From NCBI RefSeq assembly GCF_018678075.1, contig NZ_JAHHIR010000025.1, forward strand, positions 62,001-126,000: a stretch of DNA of 64,000 nt. The letters are read 5' to 3'. Position 1 is the stretch's first letter, and every line of letters starts with the position of its first letter. This stretch comes from Epibacterium ulvae (lineage in GTDB: Bacteria; Pseudomonadota; Alphaproteobacteria; Rhodobacterales; Rhodobacteraceae). Below the pieces are notes generated by a model. That model did not search any database. It had not been told where the DNA came from and saw only the letters and a list, made by a program, of their open reading frames with translations. Positions 38,582 to 47,293 of this stretch are shown here, piece by piece. A program made the position numbers and the translations under genes.

Positions 38582-39558
38582 TCTTGCTGTTCCTCAGCGA
38601 TACTATCCATGGCCCGAACCAGTTCCTGACTGATTCCCGGCTCTGACAAAGCATGACCGGCGTTGCGCACCATCACAAGATCCGCGTTGGGCCACAATTC
38701 GCTTAGCCGCCATGCGGATTGTGGTGGGCAGATCATGTCATAGCGTCCTTGAACGATCTTGCCCGGCAAATGCGAAATCCGACCCATGTTGGCCAGAATC
38801 TGCCCGTCGAAATCGAGGAACCCGTTGTTGATGAAGTAATGGTTTTCCAATCGCGCAAAGGCGCGGGCGTATTCGCTGGGTGGGTCGCCAGACACACCGT
38901 TGGAGGCAATGGATGCCAATGCATTTTCCCAGGCGGACCAAGCTCTGCCAAATCGCACTTCTTCGTTCCGATTCCCGGAGAAAAGCCGCTTGTGGTAGGC
39001 TTTGATCAGATCGCCACGTTCGTTTTCAGGCACAAGACCGATGAACCGTGACCAGGTCTCGGGCCAGAATCGCCCAGCGCCGCCGTTGTAGAACCAATCC
39101 AGCTCGGACTGGGTCATCAAGAACACGCCGCGCAATACGATATGGGTGACCCGCTCTGGGTGCGACTGCGCATAGATCAAGGCAAGCGTCGCGCCCCAAC
39201 TACCGCCAAACAGCACCCATTGCTCGATCCCCAAGGTGCGCCGGATCTCTTCCATATCTGCCACAAGGTGCCAGGTGGTGTTTGCCTCGCAGGACGCATA
39301 GGGGCGCGAACGCCCACATCCGCGTTGGTCAAACAGAATCACACGGTAGACATGCGGGTCAAAATAGCGGCGCATTGCGGGACTGCTGCCACCGCCGGGA
39401 CCGCCATGACAAACGATAACCGGAATTCCATTCGGATTGCCCGATTGTTCAAAATATACGCGGTGCCCTTGGCCAACATCTATGATCCGCTGATCAAAAG
39501 GTTCGATCGGCGGGTAGAGAAATTGCACTGCGCGCTTTTGGTCAGGGTATTTGTCCAT
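38578..39558 (-). CDS. pip: Prolyl aminopeptidase (proline iminopeptidase)
   Basis: 326 residues, an alpha/beta-hydrolase. The nucleophile is Ser120 in FGGSWGATLAL; the oxyanion region HGGPGGGSSPAMRRYFDP and the FDQRGCGRSRPYASCE segment are characteristic of family S33 prolyl aminopeptidases. It removes N-terminal proline from peptides. Its end overlaps the short binding-protein gene by 4 nt, suggesting a link to peptide use. Divergent from ubiG. Confidence 0.95.
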   Translation of the reverse strand: MDKYPDQKRAVQFLYPPIEPFDQRIIDVGQGHRVYFEQSGNPNGIPVIVCHGGPGGGSSPAMRRYFDPHVYRVILFDQRGCGRSRPYASCEANTTWHLVADMEEIRRTLGIEQWVLFGGSWGATLALIYAQSHPERVTHIVLRGVFLMTQSELDWFYNGGAGRFWPETWSRFIGLVPENERGDLIKAYHKRLFSGNRNEEVRFGRAWSAWENALASIASNGVSGDPPSEYARAFARLENHYFINNGFLDFDGQILANMGRISHLPGKIVQGRYDMICPPQSAWRLSELWPNADLVMVRNAGHALSEPGISQELVRAMDSIAEEQQE

Positions 39559-39607
39559 TACAGGCCTATATAACGTCTACTAGCTAAAAGAACATACGGA
39601 GACAGGA

Positions 39608-40357
39608 ATGCAAGCGCCTCACACGACCGTAGATCCGTCTGAGATCGCAAAATTTGAGGCCATGGCCGCCGAATGGTGGGATCCGAACGGGAAATTTAAG
39701 CCTCTGCATATGCTTAACCCCTGCCGGCTGGACTATATCACCAGCCAGATCGCCGCTGAATTTGGTCGCAATCTGAATGATCCCTCCCCTTTGAAAGGGC
39801 TTCGTGTTCTGGATATCGGCTGTGGCGGCGGATTGCTGAGCGAACCGATCGCCCGGCTGGGTGCTGAGGTGATTGGCGCAGATGCTGCGGAAAAGAACCT
39901 TCCGGTCGCGCGTCTGCATGCAGAGCAATCCGGGCTCGACATCGACTATCGCCACACCACCGCCGAGGCCATGGCCGAAGCAGGTGAGCACTTTGACGTT
40001 GTCATGAATATGGAAGTGGTCGAACACGTCGCGGATCCGCTGAGCTATCTGACCGCCATTCAGCAATTGCTGCGCCCTGGCGGTCTGCAGATTTGCTCAA
40101 CCATCAACAGAAACCCCAAAAGCTTTGCGATGGCCATCGTGGGCGCTGAAGTCATCATGCGCTGGCTGCCCCGTGGCACGCATGAATGGTCGAAATTCAT
40201 CACTCCGGATGAGCTTTTTGATCTACTGGCCCAGTCAGGGATGACTCCGGTGGACAGAAAAGGGTTCGTTTTCAACCCGATTTTGTGGAGTTGGAGCCTT
40301 TCTGAACGAGATCTTAGTGTGAATTACGCGACGGCAAGCACCAAGCCTGCAGTGTGA
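39608..40357 (+). CDS. ubiG: Bifunctional ubiquinone O-methyltransferase UbiG
   Basis: 249 residues. SAM motif I is [22 protein letters not shown]; the opening [30 protein letters not shown] is diagnostic of UbiG. It performs both O-methylations in ubiquinone synthesis at the membrane surface. The ATG follows a short GGAGACAGGA site. Its position divergent from pip is shared with other roseobacters. Confidence 0.97.
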   Translation: MQAPHTTVDPSEIAKFEAMAAEWWDPNGKFKPLHMLNPCRLDYITSQIAAEFGRNLNDPSPLKGLRVLDIGCGGGLLSEPIARLGAEVIGADAAEKNLPVARLHAEQSGLDIDYRHTTAEAMAEAGEHFDVVMNMEVVEHVADPLSYLTAIQQLLRPGGLQICSTINRNPKSFAMAIVGAEVIMRWLPRGTHEWSKFITPDELFDLLAQSGMTPVDRKGFVFNPILWSWSLSERDLSVNYATASTKPAV

Positions 40358-40399
40358 TTTAATCGCATTAGTTCAATAATTTACGCGCATTTATAATTG

Positions 40400-40425
40400 A
40401 ATGCCTATCCTTTTGGGTAGGCATT
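40400..40425 (+). terminator. Hairpin after ubiG
   Basis: AATGCCTA (40400-40407) pairs with TAGGCATT (40418-40425); inner bases allow a few more pairs. There is no U-run, so termination is only possible. The gap 40358-40626 also holds a CAAGACC/GGTCTTG repeat (about 40491-40518) and no gene. Confidence 0.45.
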
Positions 40426-40592
40426 GTCACATCTGCGCCATTTTCAATGACGTTTTGAAAGGTTAGTTTCTTATTCAGGGGTTTGAGATCCAAGACCACC
40501 ACTCGCAAAGCGGTCTTGTACTCTTGATGGGAGAGGACAAGATCGCGGCGAAGCGGGCAAACTCAACAAAATTGACTAGCGGAGCAATCCGC

Positions 40593-40618
40593 AAAGGCGC
40601 TTCCCCAAAAGCGCCCTT
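40593..40618 (-). terminator. Hairpin after the marR gene
   Basis: GGCGCTT (40596-40602) pairs with AAGCGCC (40609-40615) around CCCCAA, flanked by AAA and CTTT. It begins about 9 nt beyond the marR stop on the minus strand. The T-run is short. Confidence 0.55.
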
Positions 40619-40626
40619 TCCTTTGC

Positions 40627-41067
40627 TTAGGTCGCGGCGTCCAGTTTGGCGCGCAATTCCCGCAAAATCGGTAGGGTCGCCCGGACACGTTCATCCCCCA
40701 ATTCATTCACCACTTCGGAAATAATCGGAACAATACCAGCCAGGGCAGAATCACGAGCTTGTCGGCCCGCCGGACTGATGGCCACAAATTTCCGACGCGC
40801 ATCGTCCCAATCCGGACGGATATGGATGTAGCCTGCGACTTCCAATTTGTTCAACGTGTTGGTCATCGCTCCACGTGTCACGTGAAACAATTTCGCCAAT
40901 TGTGCAGGCGTACGCTCCATCCCAACCCCCGCAAGGTGATTGAGCACCGAGAAATGTGACAGCTCCATTCCTTTTGGCAAGGCGCGGCTCAACCGCGCGC
41001 GTGCCAACTGGTCCGCCATGAGGATTTCACTGAACAGCGCAACGGCAAGTGGTGTGGTTTCTTCCAT
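40627..41067 (-). CDS. MarR family transcriptional regulator
   Basis: 146 residues, standard MarR length. A winged helix with LAKLFHVTRGAMTNTLNKLEVAGYIHI and the wing DWDDARRKFVAISPAGRQARD is clear. It should bind DNA as a dimer, often responding to phenolic compounds. Its ATG overlaps the nitrilase stop (TAATG), so it is the last gene in the comF-grxC-nitrilase-marR row; the regulated gene is unknown. Confidence 0.92.
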   Translation of the reverse strand: MEETTPLAVALFSEILMADQLARARLSRALPKGMELSHFSVLNHLAGVGMERTPAQLAKLFHVTRGAMTNTLNKLEVAGYIHIRPDWDDARRKFVAISPAGRQARDSALAGIVPIISEVVNELGDERVRATLPILRELRAKLDAAT

Positions 41068-41897
41068 TAGGGTTCGTCGAACTCTCTATCATGGGTCAGG
41101 GACGGCACACGTCTACGTGCTTCTTCTACACTTTTCATGTCGAGATCAACGAAACTCACACCTGGATCAACGCCTGCGTCCAATAAAACTTCACCCCAGG
41201 GCGCGACCACCAGCGAATGACCGTAGGTTTTGCGACGCGGCCCGCGTGATGCCGCGTGATGACCGGTCTGCGCCGGGGCCAGAACGAAACATCCGGTTTC
41301 AATGGCGCGCGCTTGCAGCAGCGCATGCCAATGCACGGCGCCGGTCACCGTGGAAAACGCCGAAGGCACAACCAGGATCTGCGCGCCCGCCTGCGCCAAT
41401 GTCCGATAGAGATACGGGAACCGCAGATCATAGCATATGGTCATACCGATATGAGCGAACCCGGCATCGGCCATCACAGCGCGTTGGCCAGGACGGTAGC
41501 CATCAGATTCGCGGTAGCGTTCCTCGGCTGAGACATCCACATCAAACATATGGATTTTATCGTAGGTCGCAGTGATCTCACCCTGTGGTGAAATCAAGAA
41601 CTGTCGATTGGCAAACCTTCCGTCCGGATCACCGGTTTTCACAGCGAGCGACCCAATGGTGAGCCAGATGCCGTGTTGTTGTGCCGCGTCACACAACGCA
41701 GGCAACGATGTGTCATCCGCTTGTCTCTGCAAAACGGATTTTTGATGGGTCCGACTGCCGGAAATGCAATTTGTCACTTCCGGGGTCAGAACATAGTGCG
41801 CACCGCCATCCACAGCGGCGTCAATCATCCCTAGAGCAGTCCGAAGATTTTCCTCGGGCTGATCAGAGGATTTCATCTGCAGCAGAGCAGTACGCAA
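41067..41897 (-). CDS. Carbon-nitrogen hydrolase (nitrilase superfamily, Nit-type)
   Basis: 276 residues from a TTG start with AAGGGT upstream; it gives the family-typical MRTALLQMKSSD. The catalytic triad is Glu40 (LTPEVTN), Lys114 (YDKIHMFDVD) and Cys155 (ICYDLRFP). The protein is close to the Nit1/Nit2 group, and the omega-amidase or deaminated-glutathione amidase activity known for that group is likely. The neighbour grxC suggests a glutathione link. The start 12 nt after the grxC stop supports an operon. Confidence 0.9.
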   Translation of the reverse strand: MRTALLQMKSSDQPEENLRTALGMIDAAVDGGAHYVLTPEVTNCISGSRTHQKSVLQRQADDTSLPALCDAAQQHGIWLTIGSLAVKTGDPDGRFANRQFLISPQGEITATYDKIHMFDVDVSAEERYRESDGYRPGQRAVMADAGFAHIGMTICYDLRFPYLYRTLAQAGAQILVVPSAFSTVTGAVHWHALLQARAIETGCFVLAPAQTGHHAASRGPRRKTYGHSLVVAPWGEVLLDAGVDPGVSFVDLDMKSVEEARRRVPSLTHDREFDEP

Positions 41898-41908
41898 ATG
41901 TTTTACCC

Positions 41909-42166
41909 TTATGCCGCCAGCAAGGGGTCTAGCTTGCCTTCACGCTCCAACGCGTAGAGCTCATCGCAGCCACCCACATGCGTTGTACCAATAAAGATCT
42001 GTGGCACAGTGCGTCCGCCATTGGCGCGTTTGATCATTTCCTGTTTGCGCTTTGGGCTGGTCAGGACGTCGACTTCGGAAAACTTGACGCCTTTTTGTTT
42101 CAGCAAGCGTTTTGCCTGATGGCAGTAACCGCACAATGGCGATGTGTAGATCTCAACGGCTTTCAT
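41909..42166 (-). CDS. grxC: Glutaredoxin 3 (GrxC)
   Basis: 85 residues from the ATG at 42164-42166 with GGAG seven nt upstream; a longer frame to 42178 adds four residues. The redox site is CGYC after IYTSPL, with GGRTVPQIFIGTTHVGGCDEL as the glutathione-binding part. It reduces disulfides with glutathione and can serve ribonucleotide reductase. Confidence 0.95.
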   Translation of the reverse strand: MKAVEIYTSPLCGYCHQAKRLLKQKGVKFSEVDVLTSPKRKQEMIKRANGGRTVPQIFIGTTHVGGCDELYALEREGKLDPLLAA

Positions 42167-42251
42167 TCGTGGCTCCAATTTGGAATAGGCATGTCTTTAC
42201 AAGCCAATTTGGGATGCCGCCAATGTAATTTCTAGATGGAAACTGCCGTGA

Positions 42252-42989
42252 TCACTGTTGCGTGACGCGCGCCAGCACGGAAACACGCACATCAGCCGCG
42301 CCTGCCCGCATACAGGCCTCGGTACAAGCGGCCAAAGTGGCGCCGGACGTCATAACGTCATCAATCAATACAACGACCCGCCCGCGCATCAATTCCATAT
42401 GCCTTGGATGCGGAGCGATTGCGTTCTTCAGCGTCTTGAACCGCTGTTCTTTTGATTTGTGATCCAACGACGGTGTAATCTTGGTCCGTTTCAAAAGATC
42501 CGGCCAATAGTCCAGCCGCCCATGTTCAGCAAATGCTTCGGCCAATAGCGCCGATTGATTGTACTTGCGCCGCAGCATCCGGGTCCAATGAAGCGGCACC
42601 GGGGTCACGATCGGGTTGTCCTGCAACAGGGGCGCAGAGGCGCGCAGCATCCATCCCGCTGCCATCCGGGCCACATCGGTGCGGTCGGCGTATTTCAAGC
42701 CCAGCACCAGATCCTTGGCTTTGCCTGCGTATTCAAGCGCTGCCCGGCCTTGGCTCCAAGGGTGCGCGTGCGACAGGCATCGGTCACATTCCAGACGAAA
42801 CCCGTCGCTTTCGCCAGGCAAGGCACATCCGCAACCATCGCAGACGGTGCCGGAAATGAAATTCATCTCTTTCCAGCATGTTCCACACAGACCAAAGTCG
42901 CTCTCGACCATCGCATCGCAGCACGAGCACTGCGGTGGGTAGACCAGCGAAACAGCTGTTTGAATCTGGGCGTGCAACATCCTAAACAT
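42252..42989 (-). CDS. comF: ComF family phosphoribosyltransferase-like protein
   Basis: 245 residues; an alternative ATG is at 42980. The N-terminus has two CxxC pairs (PPQCSCCD and LCGTCWKEM) and another set CDGCGCALPG / CDRCLSH, forming zinc ribbons. The phosphoribosyl-binding motif VVLIDDVMTSGATLAA lies near the C-terminus. ComF proteins act in DNA uptake in competent bacteria; in many alphaproteobacteria the role is unclear, though the homolog supports gene transfer agent uptake in Rhodobacter. Divergent from the NDUFAF5-like gene. Confidence 0.93.
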   Translation of the reverse strand: MFRMLHAQIQTAVSLVYPPQCSCCDAMVESDFGLCGTCWKEMNFISGTVCDGCGCALPGESDGFRLECDRCLSHAHPWSQGRAALEYAGKAKDLVLGLKYADRTDVARMAAGWMLRASAPLLQDNPIVTPVPLHWTRMLRRKYNQSALLAEAFAEHGRLDYWPDLLKRTKITPSLDHKSKEQRFKTLKNAIAPHPRHMELMRGRVVVLIDDVMTSGATLAACTEACMRAGAADVRVSVLARVTQQ

Positions 42990-42994
42990 TCCTC

Positions 42995-43828
42995 ATGAGT
43001 GAAACATCGCAAAACCAGCCCGATCTGTTCGACCGCCAAGCCCTGGATGCCCATCGCGCCCGGACCAAGCCTGATGCCCTATTCCTGCATCAACTTGCCC
43101 GTGACGAGGTTGAGGATCGGCTAACGATGGTTAACAGGACCTTTACAAAGCCGGCGATCGTTAGTGGTTTCGTCAAAATTTGGGAAAATTTTAGCAAAAA
43201 TGCCACAATCGTTCGGGACGAGGATGTTCTGGACCTAGAACCCAACACCCATGATCTGGTCATTCACGCCATGTCCTTGCATTGGGCAAACGACCCCGTT
43301 GGGCAATTGATCCAATGTCGCCGCGCTTTGAAAGAAGACGGATTGTTGTTGGTCACGCTTTTGGGCGGGCACACGCTGCATGAGCTGAGGGCTGTTCTGG
43401 CCGAGGCTGAAACGCGCGTTATGGGCGGGTTGTCTCCCCGCATCGCACCCATGGCAGAAGTACGTGACCTGGGCGGATTGCTGCAACGCGCGGGCTTTGC
43501 CCTGCCGGTGGCGGATGTGGTTCCGTTGACAGCCGAGTACCGCGATATCTGGCACCTGTGTCGCGATCTGCGGGACATGGGTGAAACCAACGCAATGGCG
43601 CAACGCCTGCGACGCCCAACGCCACGTCGTGTTTTTGACGAGGCAGATACGTTTTATCGTGCGCATTTCGCAAATGACGCCGGACGCCTGCCCGCAACGT
43701 TTGAGGTTGTGTGCCTGACCGGGTGGTCACCGTCGGACGCTCAACAACAGCCTCTGCGCCCCGGATCCGCCAAGATGCGACTGGCTGATGCCTTGAAAGT
43801 ATCCGAAGAGCCACTGGACAAAGATTAA
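42995..43828 (+). CDS. NDUFAF5-like methyltransferase-fold protein with a degenerate SAM site
   Basis: 277 residues. The second half of the Rossmann domain is recognisable (VLDLEPNTHDLVIHAMSLHWANDPVGQLIQCRRALKEDGLLLV), and GGLSPRIAPMAEVRDLGGLLQRAGFALPVAD is shared with NDUFAF5/BioC-type proteins. The glycine-rich motif I expected near residues 50-60 is missing; the region reads KPAIVSGFVKIWENF. Mitochondrial NDUFAF5 hydroxylates an arginine in complex I, so an assembly role for NDH-1 is possible but inferred. The start lies 5 nt from the divergent comF start. Confidence 0.75.
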   Translation: MSETSQNQPDLFDRQALDAHRARTKPDALFLHQLARDEVEDRLTMVNRTFTKPAIVSGFVKIWENFSKNATIVRDEDVLDLEPNTHDLVIHAMSLHWANDPVGQLIQCRRALKEDGLLLVTLLGGHTLHELRAVLAEAETRVMGGLSPRIAPMAEVRDLGGLLQRAGFALPVADVVPLTAEYRDIWHLCRDLRDMGETNAMAQRLRRPTPRRVFDEADTFYRAHFANDAGRLPATFEVVCLTGWSPSDAQQQPLRPGSAKMRLADALKVSEEPLDKD

Positions 43829-43926
43829 TTCAGACTATCGCTGCGCCAATGTGATCCAATTGGTTTTTTGGACAGTATCGTCTTATCTACGAGCTACACG
43901 GAATTCGGCCGCACAGGACTTTAACA

Positions 43927-44988
43927 ATGCTGGACAAAACTCACACCGCCACCTGCCCCGCCCACGCGCCGGCAGATCACCCCAAGATCAAGGCGGAGAA
44001 AGTCGGCGTCCTATTGGCCAACCTCGGCACGCCCGATGATTACAGCTACTGGCCGATGCGGCGCTATTTGAGCGAGTTTCTGTCCGACCAGCGGGTAATC
44101 GACTATCCGGCATGGAAATGGCAGCCGCTGCTGCAATTGATCATTTTGACCAAACGCCCGTTTTCCTCGGGTGAGGCGTACAAGTCGATTTGGAACCACG
44201 ACAAGGGCGAAAGCCCGCTGATGACCATTACAAAAGACCAGACCAGCAAAATGGCAACCGCGATGCAGGACCGTTATGGCGATCAGGTCATGGTCGATTT
44301 CTGCATGCGCTACGGCAACCCCTCAACCAAATCCAAAGTCCGCAAAATGGTTGAAGCTGGCTGCCAAAAGATCCTCTTTGTGCCGCTTTATCCGCAATAT
44401 GCGGGTGCCACGTCGGGCACGGCCAATGACGAATTCTTTCGTGCGCTGATGGAAGAGAAACAGCAACCCGCCGCCCGCACCATTGCGCCCTATTTCGACC
44501 AGCCCGCCTATATCGATGCCTTGGCGCGTTCCGTGACAGAAGCCTATGAGAAGGCCGAAAAACGCCCTGACATTCTGGTGGTGTCCTATCACGGCATGCC
44601 CAAGCGATATCTGATGGAAGGTGACCCCTACCATTGCCAATGTCAGAAAACGACACGACTGCTCAAGGAGCGGCTGGGATGGGACGACACGCAGATCACA
44701 ACGACATTCCAATCCGTTTTCGGCCCTGAGGAATGGTTACGCCCCTATACCGTGGAACATGTTGCGGAGCTGGCGCGTCAGGGAAAGAAGAACATTGCGG
44801 TGATCGCGCCCGCGTTCTCAGCCGATTGCATCGAAACACTGGAAGAGATCAACGAAGAGATCTTTGAGAGTTTTGAACATGCAGGCGGAGAAGAGTTTTT
44901 GTACATCCCCTGCCTCAACGACGACGACGATCACATCGCGGCCTTGGGCGATGTCATTCAACAGAACCTGAAAGGCTGGCTGGAGTAA
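43927..44988 (+). CDS. hemH: Ferrochelatase HemH
   Basis: 353 residues. The start VGVLLANLGTPDDYSYWPMRRYLSEFLSDQRVID, the region LFVPLYPQYAGATSGT and the active-site histidine in VVSYHGMPKRY are diagnostic. It inserts iron into protoporphyrin IX to make haem. It ends at a strong terminator shared with the small gene on the opposite strand. Confidence 0.98.
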   Translation: MLDKTHTATCPAHAPADHPKIKAEKVGVLLANLGTPDDYSYWPMRRYLSEFLSDQRVIDYPAWKWQPLLQLIILTKRPFSSGEAYKSIWNHDKGESPLMTITKDQTSKMATAMQDRYGDQVMVDFCMRYGNPSTKSKVRKMVEAGCQKILFVPLYPQYAGATSGTANDEFFRALMEEKQQPAARTIAPYFDQPAYIDALARSVTEAYEKAEKRPDILVVSYHGMPKRYLMEGDPYHCQCQKTTRLLKERLGWDDTQITTTFQSVFGPEEWLRPYTVEHVAELARQGKKNIAVIAPAFSADCIETLEEINEEIFESFEHAGGEEFLYIPCLNDDDDHIAALGDVIQQNLKGWLE

Positions 44989-45019
44989 TTACAGCCGCCA
45001 CATCGGTCATCCGAGCAAT

Positions 45020-45054
45020 AAAAAAGGCGGTGGGAAAACCACCGCCTTTTTTTT
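45020..45054. terminator. Bidirectional terminator between hemH and the small exported protein
   Basis: GGCGGTGG (45026-45033) pairs perfectly with CCACCGCC (45039-45046) around GAAAA. Six A residues precede and eight T residues follow, so both convergent transcripts can end here. Confidence 0.94.
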
Positions 45055-45072
45055 GAATGTATCGTATCGAAC

Positions 45073-45255
45073 TTAGTTCGATGCAACAGCAGCGCCAACC
45101 AAAACCAGCAGCAGCAGCGGCAGCAGAATGCCCGAGGACGAACCTTCAGCAGCTTCTACGATAACCGGTCCTTCAACGATCGGCTCAGCCAGACCACCAG
45201 CAACGGCGGCGCCAGCAGCTACGGTCAGAGCGGCAGCAAGAACGAGTTTCTTCAT
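45073..45255 (-). CDS. 60-residue exported hydrophobic small protein
   Basis: 60 residues from the ATG at 45253-45255, which has GGAGG six nt upstream; the frame extends to 45327 without support. A signal peptide (MKKLVLAAALTVAAGAAVAGG) is followed by a short acidic segment (EPIVEGPVIVEAAEGSSSG) and a hydrophobic C-terminal helix (ILLPLLLLVLVGAAVAS). It is probably a small inner-membrane or periplasmic peptide. The same type of gene beside hemH is, as I recall, common in roseobacters and sometimes wrongly labelled ferrochelatase. Function unknown. Confidence 0.78.
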   Translation of the reverse strand: MKKLVLAAALTVAAGAAVAGGLAEPIVEGPVIVEAAEGSSSGILLPLLLLVLVGAAVASN

Positions 45256-45388
45256 GTTAACCTCCAGTAAATGCGCACAGGAATAGCGCGCGCAGCCAAG
45301 ACTTACTTCGTGATTTTTTCTAATCACCCCAGTCGCGAAAATGCAAACACTTGTTGCACTTAGGGTTCCCAGCCTAAAGCCTATGTCG

Positions 45389-46006
45389 TCAAATTAGCAA
45401 CACTTGCGTTCCAACTTTCGTAAGTGAGAACAGTTCGGCGATATGCTCGTTGTACAGGCCAATACACCCATTGGACGATTTACGGCCAATTTTGCGCGTG
45501 TCATGGGTCCCGTGGATACGATAGTACTTCCAGCTTAGGTACAAAGCGTGTGTTCCCAAGGGGTTATCGGGGCCAGGCGGGATAAAGGCGGGCCATTCCG
45601 GGTTGCGTTTGCGCATATTAGGCGTTGGCGCCCAGCTCGGACCGTTCACCTTACGAATGACCTGAGTTCGCCCTCGGCGTGTCAAATCGTCGGATAAAGG
45701 GACAGAAGAGGGGAATAATTTGTAAGTTTCCCCATTCTCGGACCAATAGTGAAGCGCGCGGCTGTCGATATCCACGAGAATCGCACCACGATTGAGATTG
45801 TCGAAATAAGGCTGCCATTCTTTCGCACGAAACGCGGAGATATTGCGTGCCACCGGGGCCTCTGGTTCTGGCGGTGGACGCAGGGGGTCAAAGCCAGTTT
45901 CTGCAGCAGGATCCGTTTGTTGCGCCAAAACAGGTGTCGCTGCAAACGCGGCTGCGGACGTCAGGAAACGGCGACGGTTCAAGTTCTCAAAGATGGACTT
46001 GGTCAT
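45389..46006 (-). CDS. L,D-transpeptidase (YkuD) with Tat-type signal
   Basis: 205 residues from the ATG at 46004-46006. A twin-arginine signal (NRRRFLTSAAAFAATPVLA) leads into a YkuD domain, with RIHGTHDTRKIGRKSSNGCIGLYNEHI carrying the catalytic cysteine. It would make 3-3 cross-links or anchor proteins to peptidoglycan in the periplasm. Another YkuD protein is encoded 0.7 kb away on the same strand, on the other side of a CAP-domain lipoprotein gene. Confidence 0.92.
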   Translation of the reverse strand: MTKSIFENLNRRRFLTSAAAFAATPVLAQQTDPAAETGFDPLRPPPEPEAPVARNISAFRAKEWQPYFDNLNRGAILVDIDSRALHYWSENGETYKLFPSSVPLSDDLTRRGRTQVIRKVNGPSWAPTPNMRKRNPEWPAFIPPGPDNPLGTHALYLSWKYYRIHGTHDTRKIGRKSSNGCIGLYNEHIAELFSLTKVGTQVLLI

Positions 46007-46175
46007 GTGTTTTCTACCTACAAAAGGTCGTAACGAAGTGTTGAGCATATAATATGGCGCGAATGCCTCAGTCGCAAATCAAACAGAACTGTGACAGGCA
46101 TTATACCGCCAGCCCATTTGCGCATCCGCCACAGGAGAGGTAAAGGCAATATGTGCAGATTATCCAAGGTGCGAC

Positions 46176-46670
46176 ATGTCCCGAATTCTTTCGATCTTTG
46201 CGCTGTGTTTCTCTCTGATCGCCGCAGCCTGTACGACGGCCACAGAGGTGGACAGTTCGAACAGCGGCGTTTACCGCATCCGAAACGCAGATAAAGTCCA
46301 GTTCCGTATGCTGGATTCCGTCAATGCCCTGCGTGAGGCTGCAGGCCAACCGCCTGTTCAACTTAACGCGCAGCTCAACGCTGCCGCCGCCACCCATTCT
46401 CGCGATATGTCGGTGCAAAACCGGCCTTGGCATTTTGGCTCGGACGGTTCTTCACCGCTGGACCGCGTAGCCCGTACAGGGTTTGCAGGCGTGCTGGTGG
46501 GCGAAGCCATCTCGGAAACATATGAGAGCGAAGTGCAAACCCTGACAGCTTGGATGGAAGATCCGACAACGCGGTCGGTTGTTCTGGACTCAACAGCTGC
46601 CAATATGGGTTTCTTCTGGTTCCAGGAACCAAATGGGAAACTGTGGTGGACTTTGGTGATGGGTACCTAA
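46176..46670 (+). CDS. CAP (SCP/PR-1) domain lipoprotein
   Basis: 164 residues. The signal peptide ends in a lipobox-like IAAAC with Cys19. The CAP domain is visible in MLDSVNALREAAGQPPVQLNAQLNAAAATHSRDMS, the HFGSDGSSPLDRVARTGF segment and GEAISETYESEVQTLTAWM. Bacterial CAP proteins are secreted with uncertain roles, sometimes wall-related. It lies between two L,D-transpeptidase genes and is transcribed the opposite way. Confidence 0.88.
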   Translation: MSRILSIFALCFSLIAAACTTATEVDSSNSGVYRIRNADKVQFRMLDSVNALREAAGQPPVQLNAQLNAAAATHSRDMSVQNRPWHFGSDGSSPLDRVARTGFAGVLVGEAISETYESEVQTLTAWMEDPTTRSVVLDSTAANMGFFWFQEPNGKLWWTLVMGT

Positions 46671-46715
46671 ACCGCAAAGAGCGCGCGACAGAATGCCCGC
46701 GCCTTTTGTCCGGAT

Positions 46716-47237
46716 TTAGGCGTTCAAGAAGATCGGGATGCCATTTTTGATCATGGCATAGATTTCTTCCATTTCGCCATTCTTGACGGCGATACAGCCG
46801 GCTGTCCAATCGCTTGCCCGCTCTGCGCGTTTACGATCACGCAGAATATTGGGCTGCCCGTGAATGAAAATCTCACCGCCGGGGCTTTTTCCCAATGCAC
46901 GTGCTTTGGCAATGTCCTGCGCATTTGGGTATGAAATCCCAAGGGACAGGTGAAAGGCGCTGTTTGGATTACGACGATTGATCCAATATTGGCCTTCGGG
47001 GGTTTTCCCATCCCCTTCGATCCGTTTGTGCCCCCGTGGCGCAAAACCAAGGTCGACTTTGTATTTGCGCAGAATGTCGTTGTTGTTCAGCAAATACATA
47101 TGACGGGCGCCTTTGTTGACGACAACTGACGTCACCCGTGGGCCGTGATAGTTTTGAAACTTTCCGCTCTGATCTGAGCATGCGGCCAAAGCAAGGCTTG
47201 CCGCTGCGCTCGCTGCAAATGCGCGTCTGTCCATCAT
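46716..47237 (-). CDS. L,D-transpeptidase family lipoprotein (YkuD)
   Basis: 173 residues. The N-terminus combines twin arginines (MMDRRAF) with a lipobox ALAACS, so it is probably a Tat-exported lipoprotein. The YkuD domain includes VVVNKGARHMYLLNN, GDGKTPEGQYWINRRNP and the active-site region IFIHGQP ... DWTAGCIAVKNGEMEEIY. It is shorter and differs in motif spacing from the other YkuD gene, closer to the ErfK/DpaA-like branch. It follows the Nav channel gene on the same strand. Confidence 0.9.
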   Translation of the reverse strand: MMDRRAFAASAAASLALAACSDQSGKFQNYHGPRVTSVVVNKGARHMYLLNNNDILRKYKVDLGFAPRGHKRIEGDGKTPEGQYWINRRNPNSAFHLSLGISYPNAQDIAKARALGKSPGGEIFIHGQPNILRDRKRAERASDWTAGCIAVKNGEMEEIYAMIKNGIPIFLNA

Positions 47238-47293
47238 ACTGCTCTTTTTTTTGCCTCAAGTTGCCAATACAGAAGATTGACCGCTTTCCCAAA

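Noticed and set aside
40358-40626. A small RNA between ubiG and marR
   Set aside because: Two hairpins are present but no promoter was recognisable, so only the hairpins are listed.
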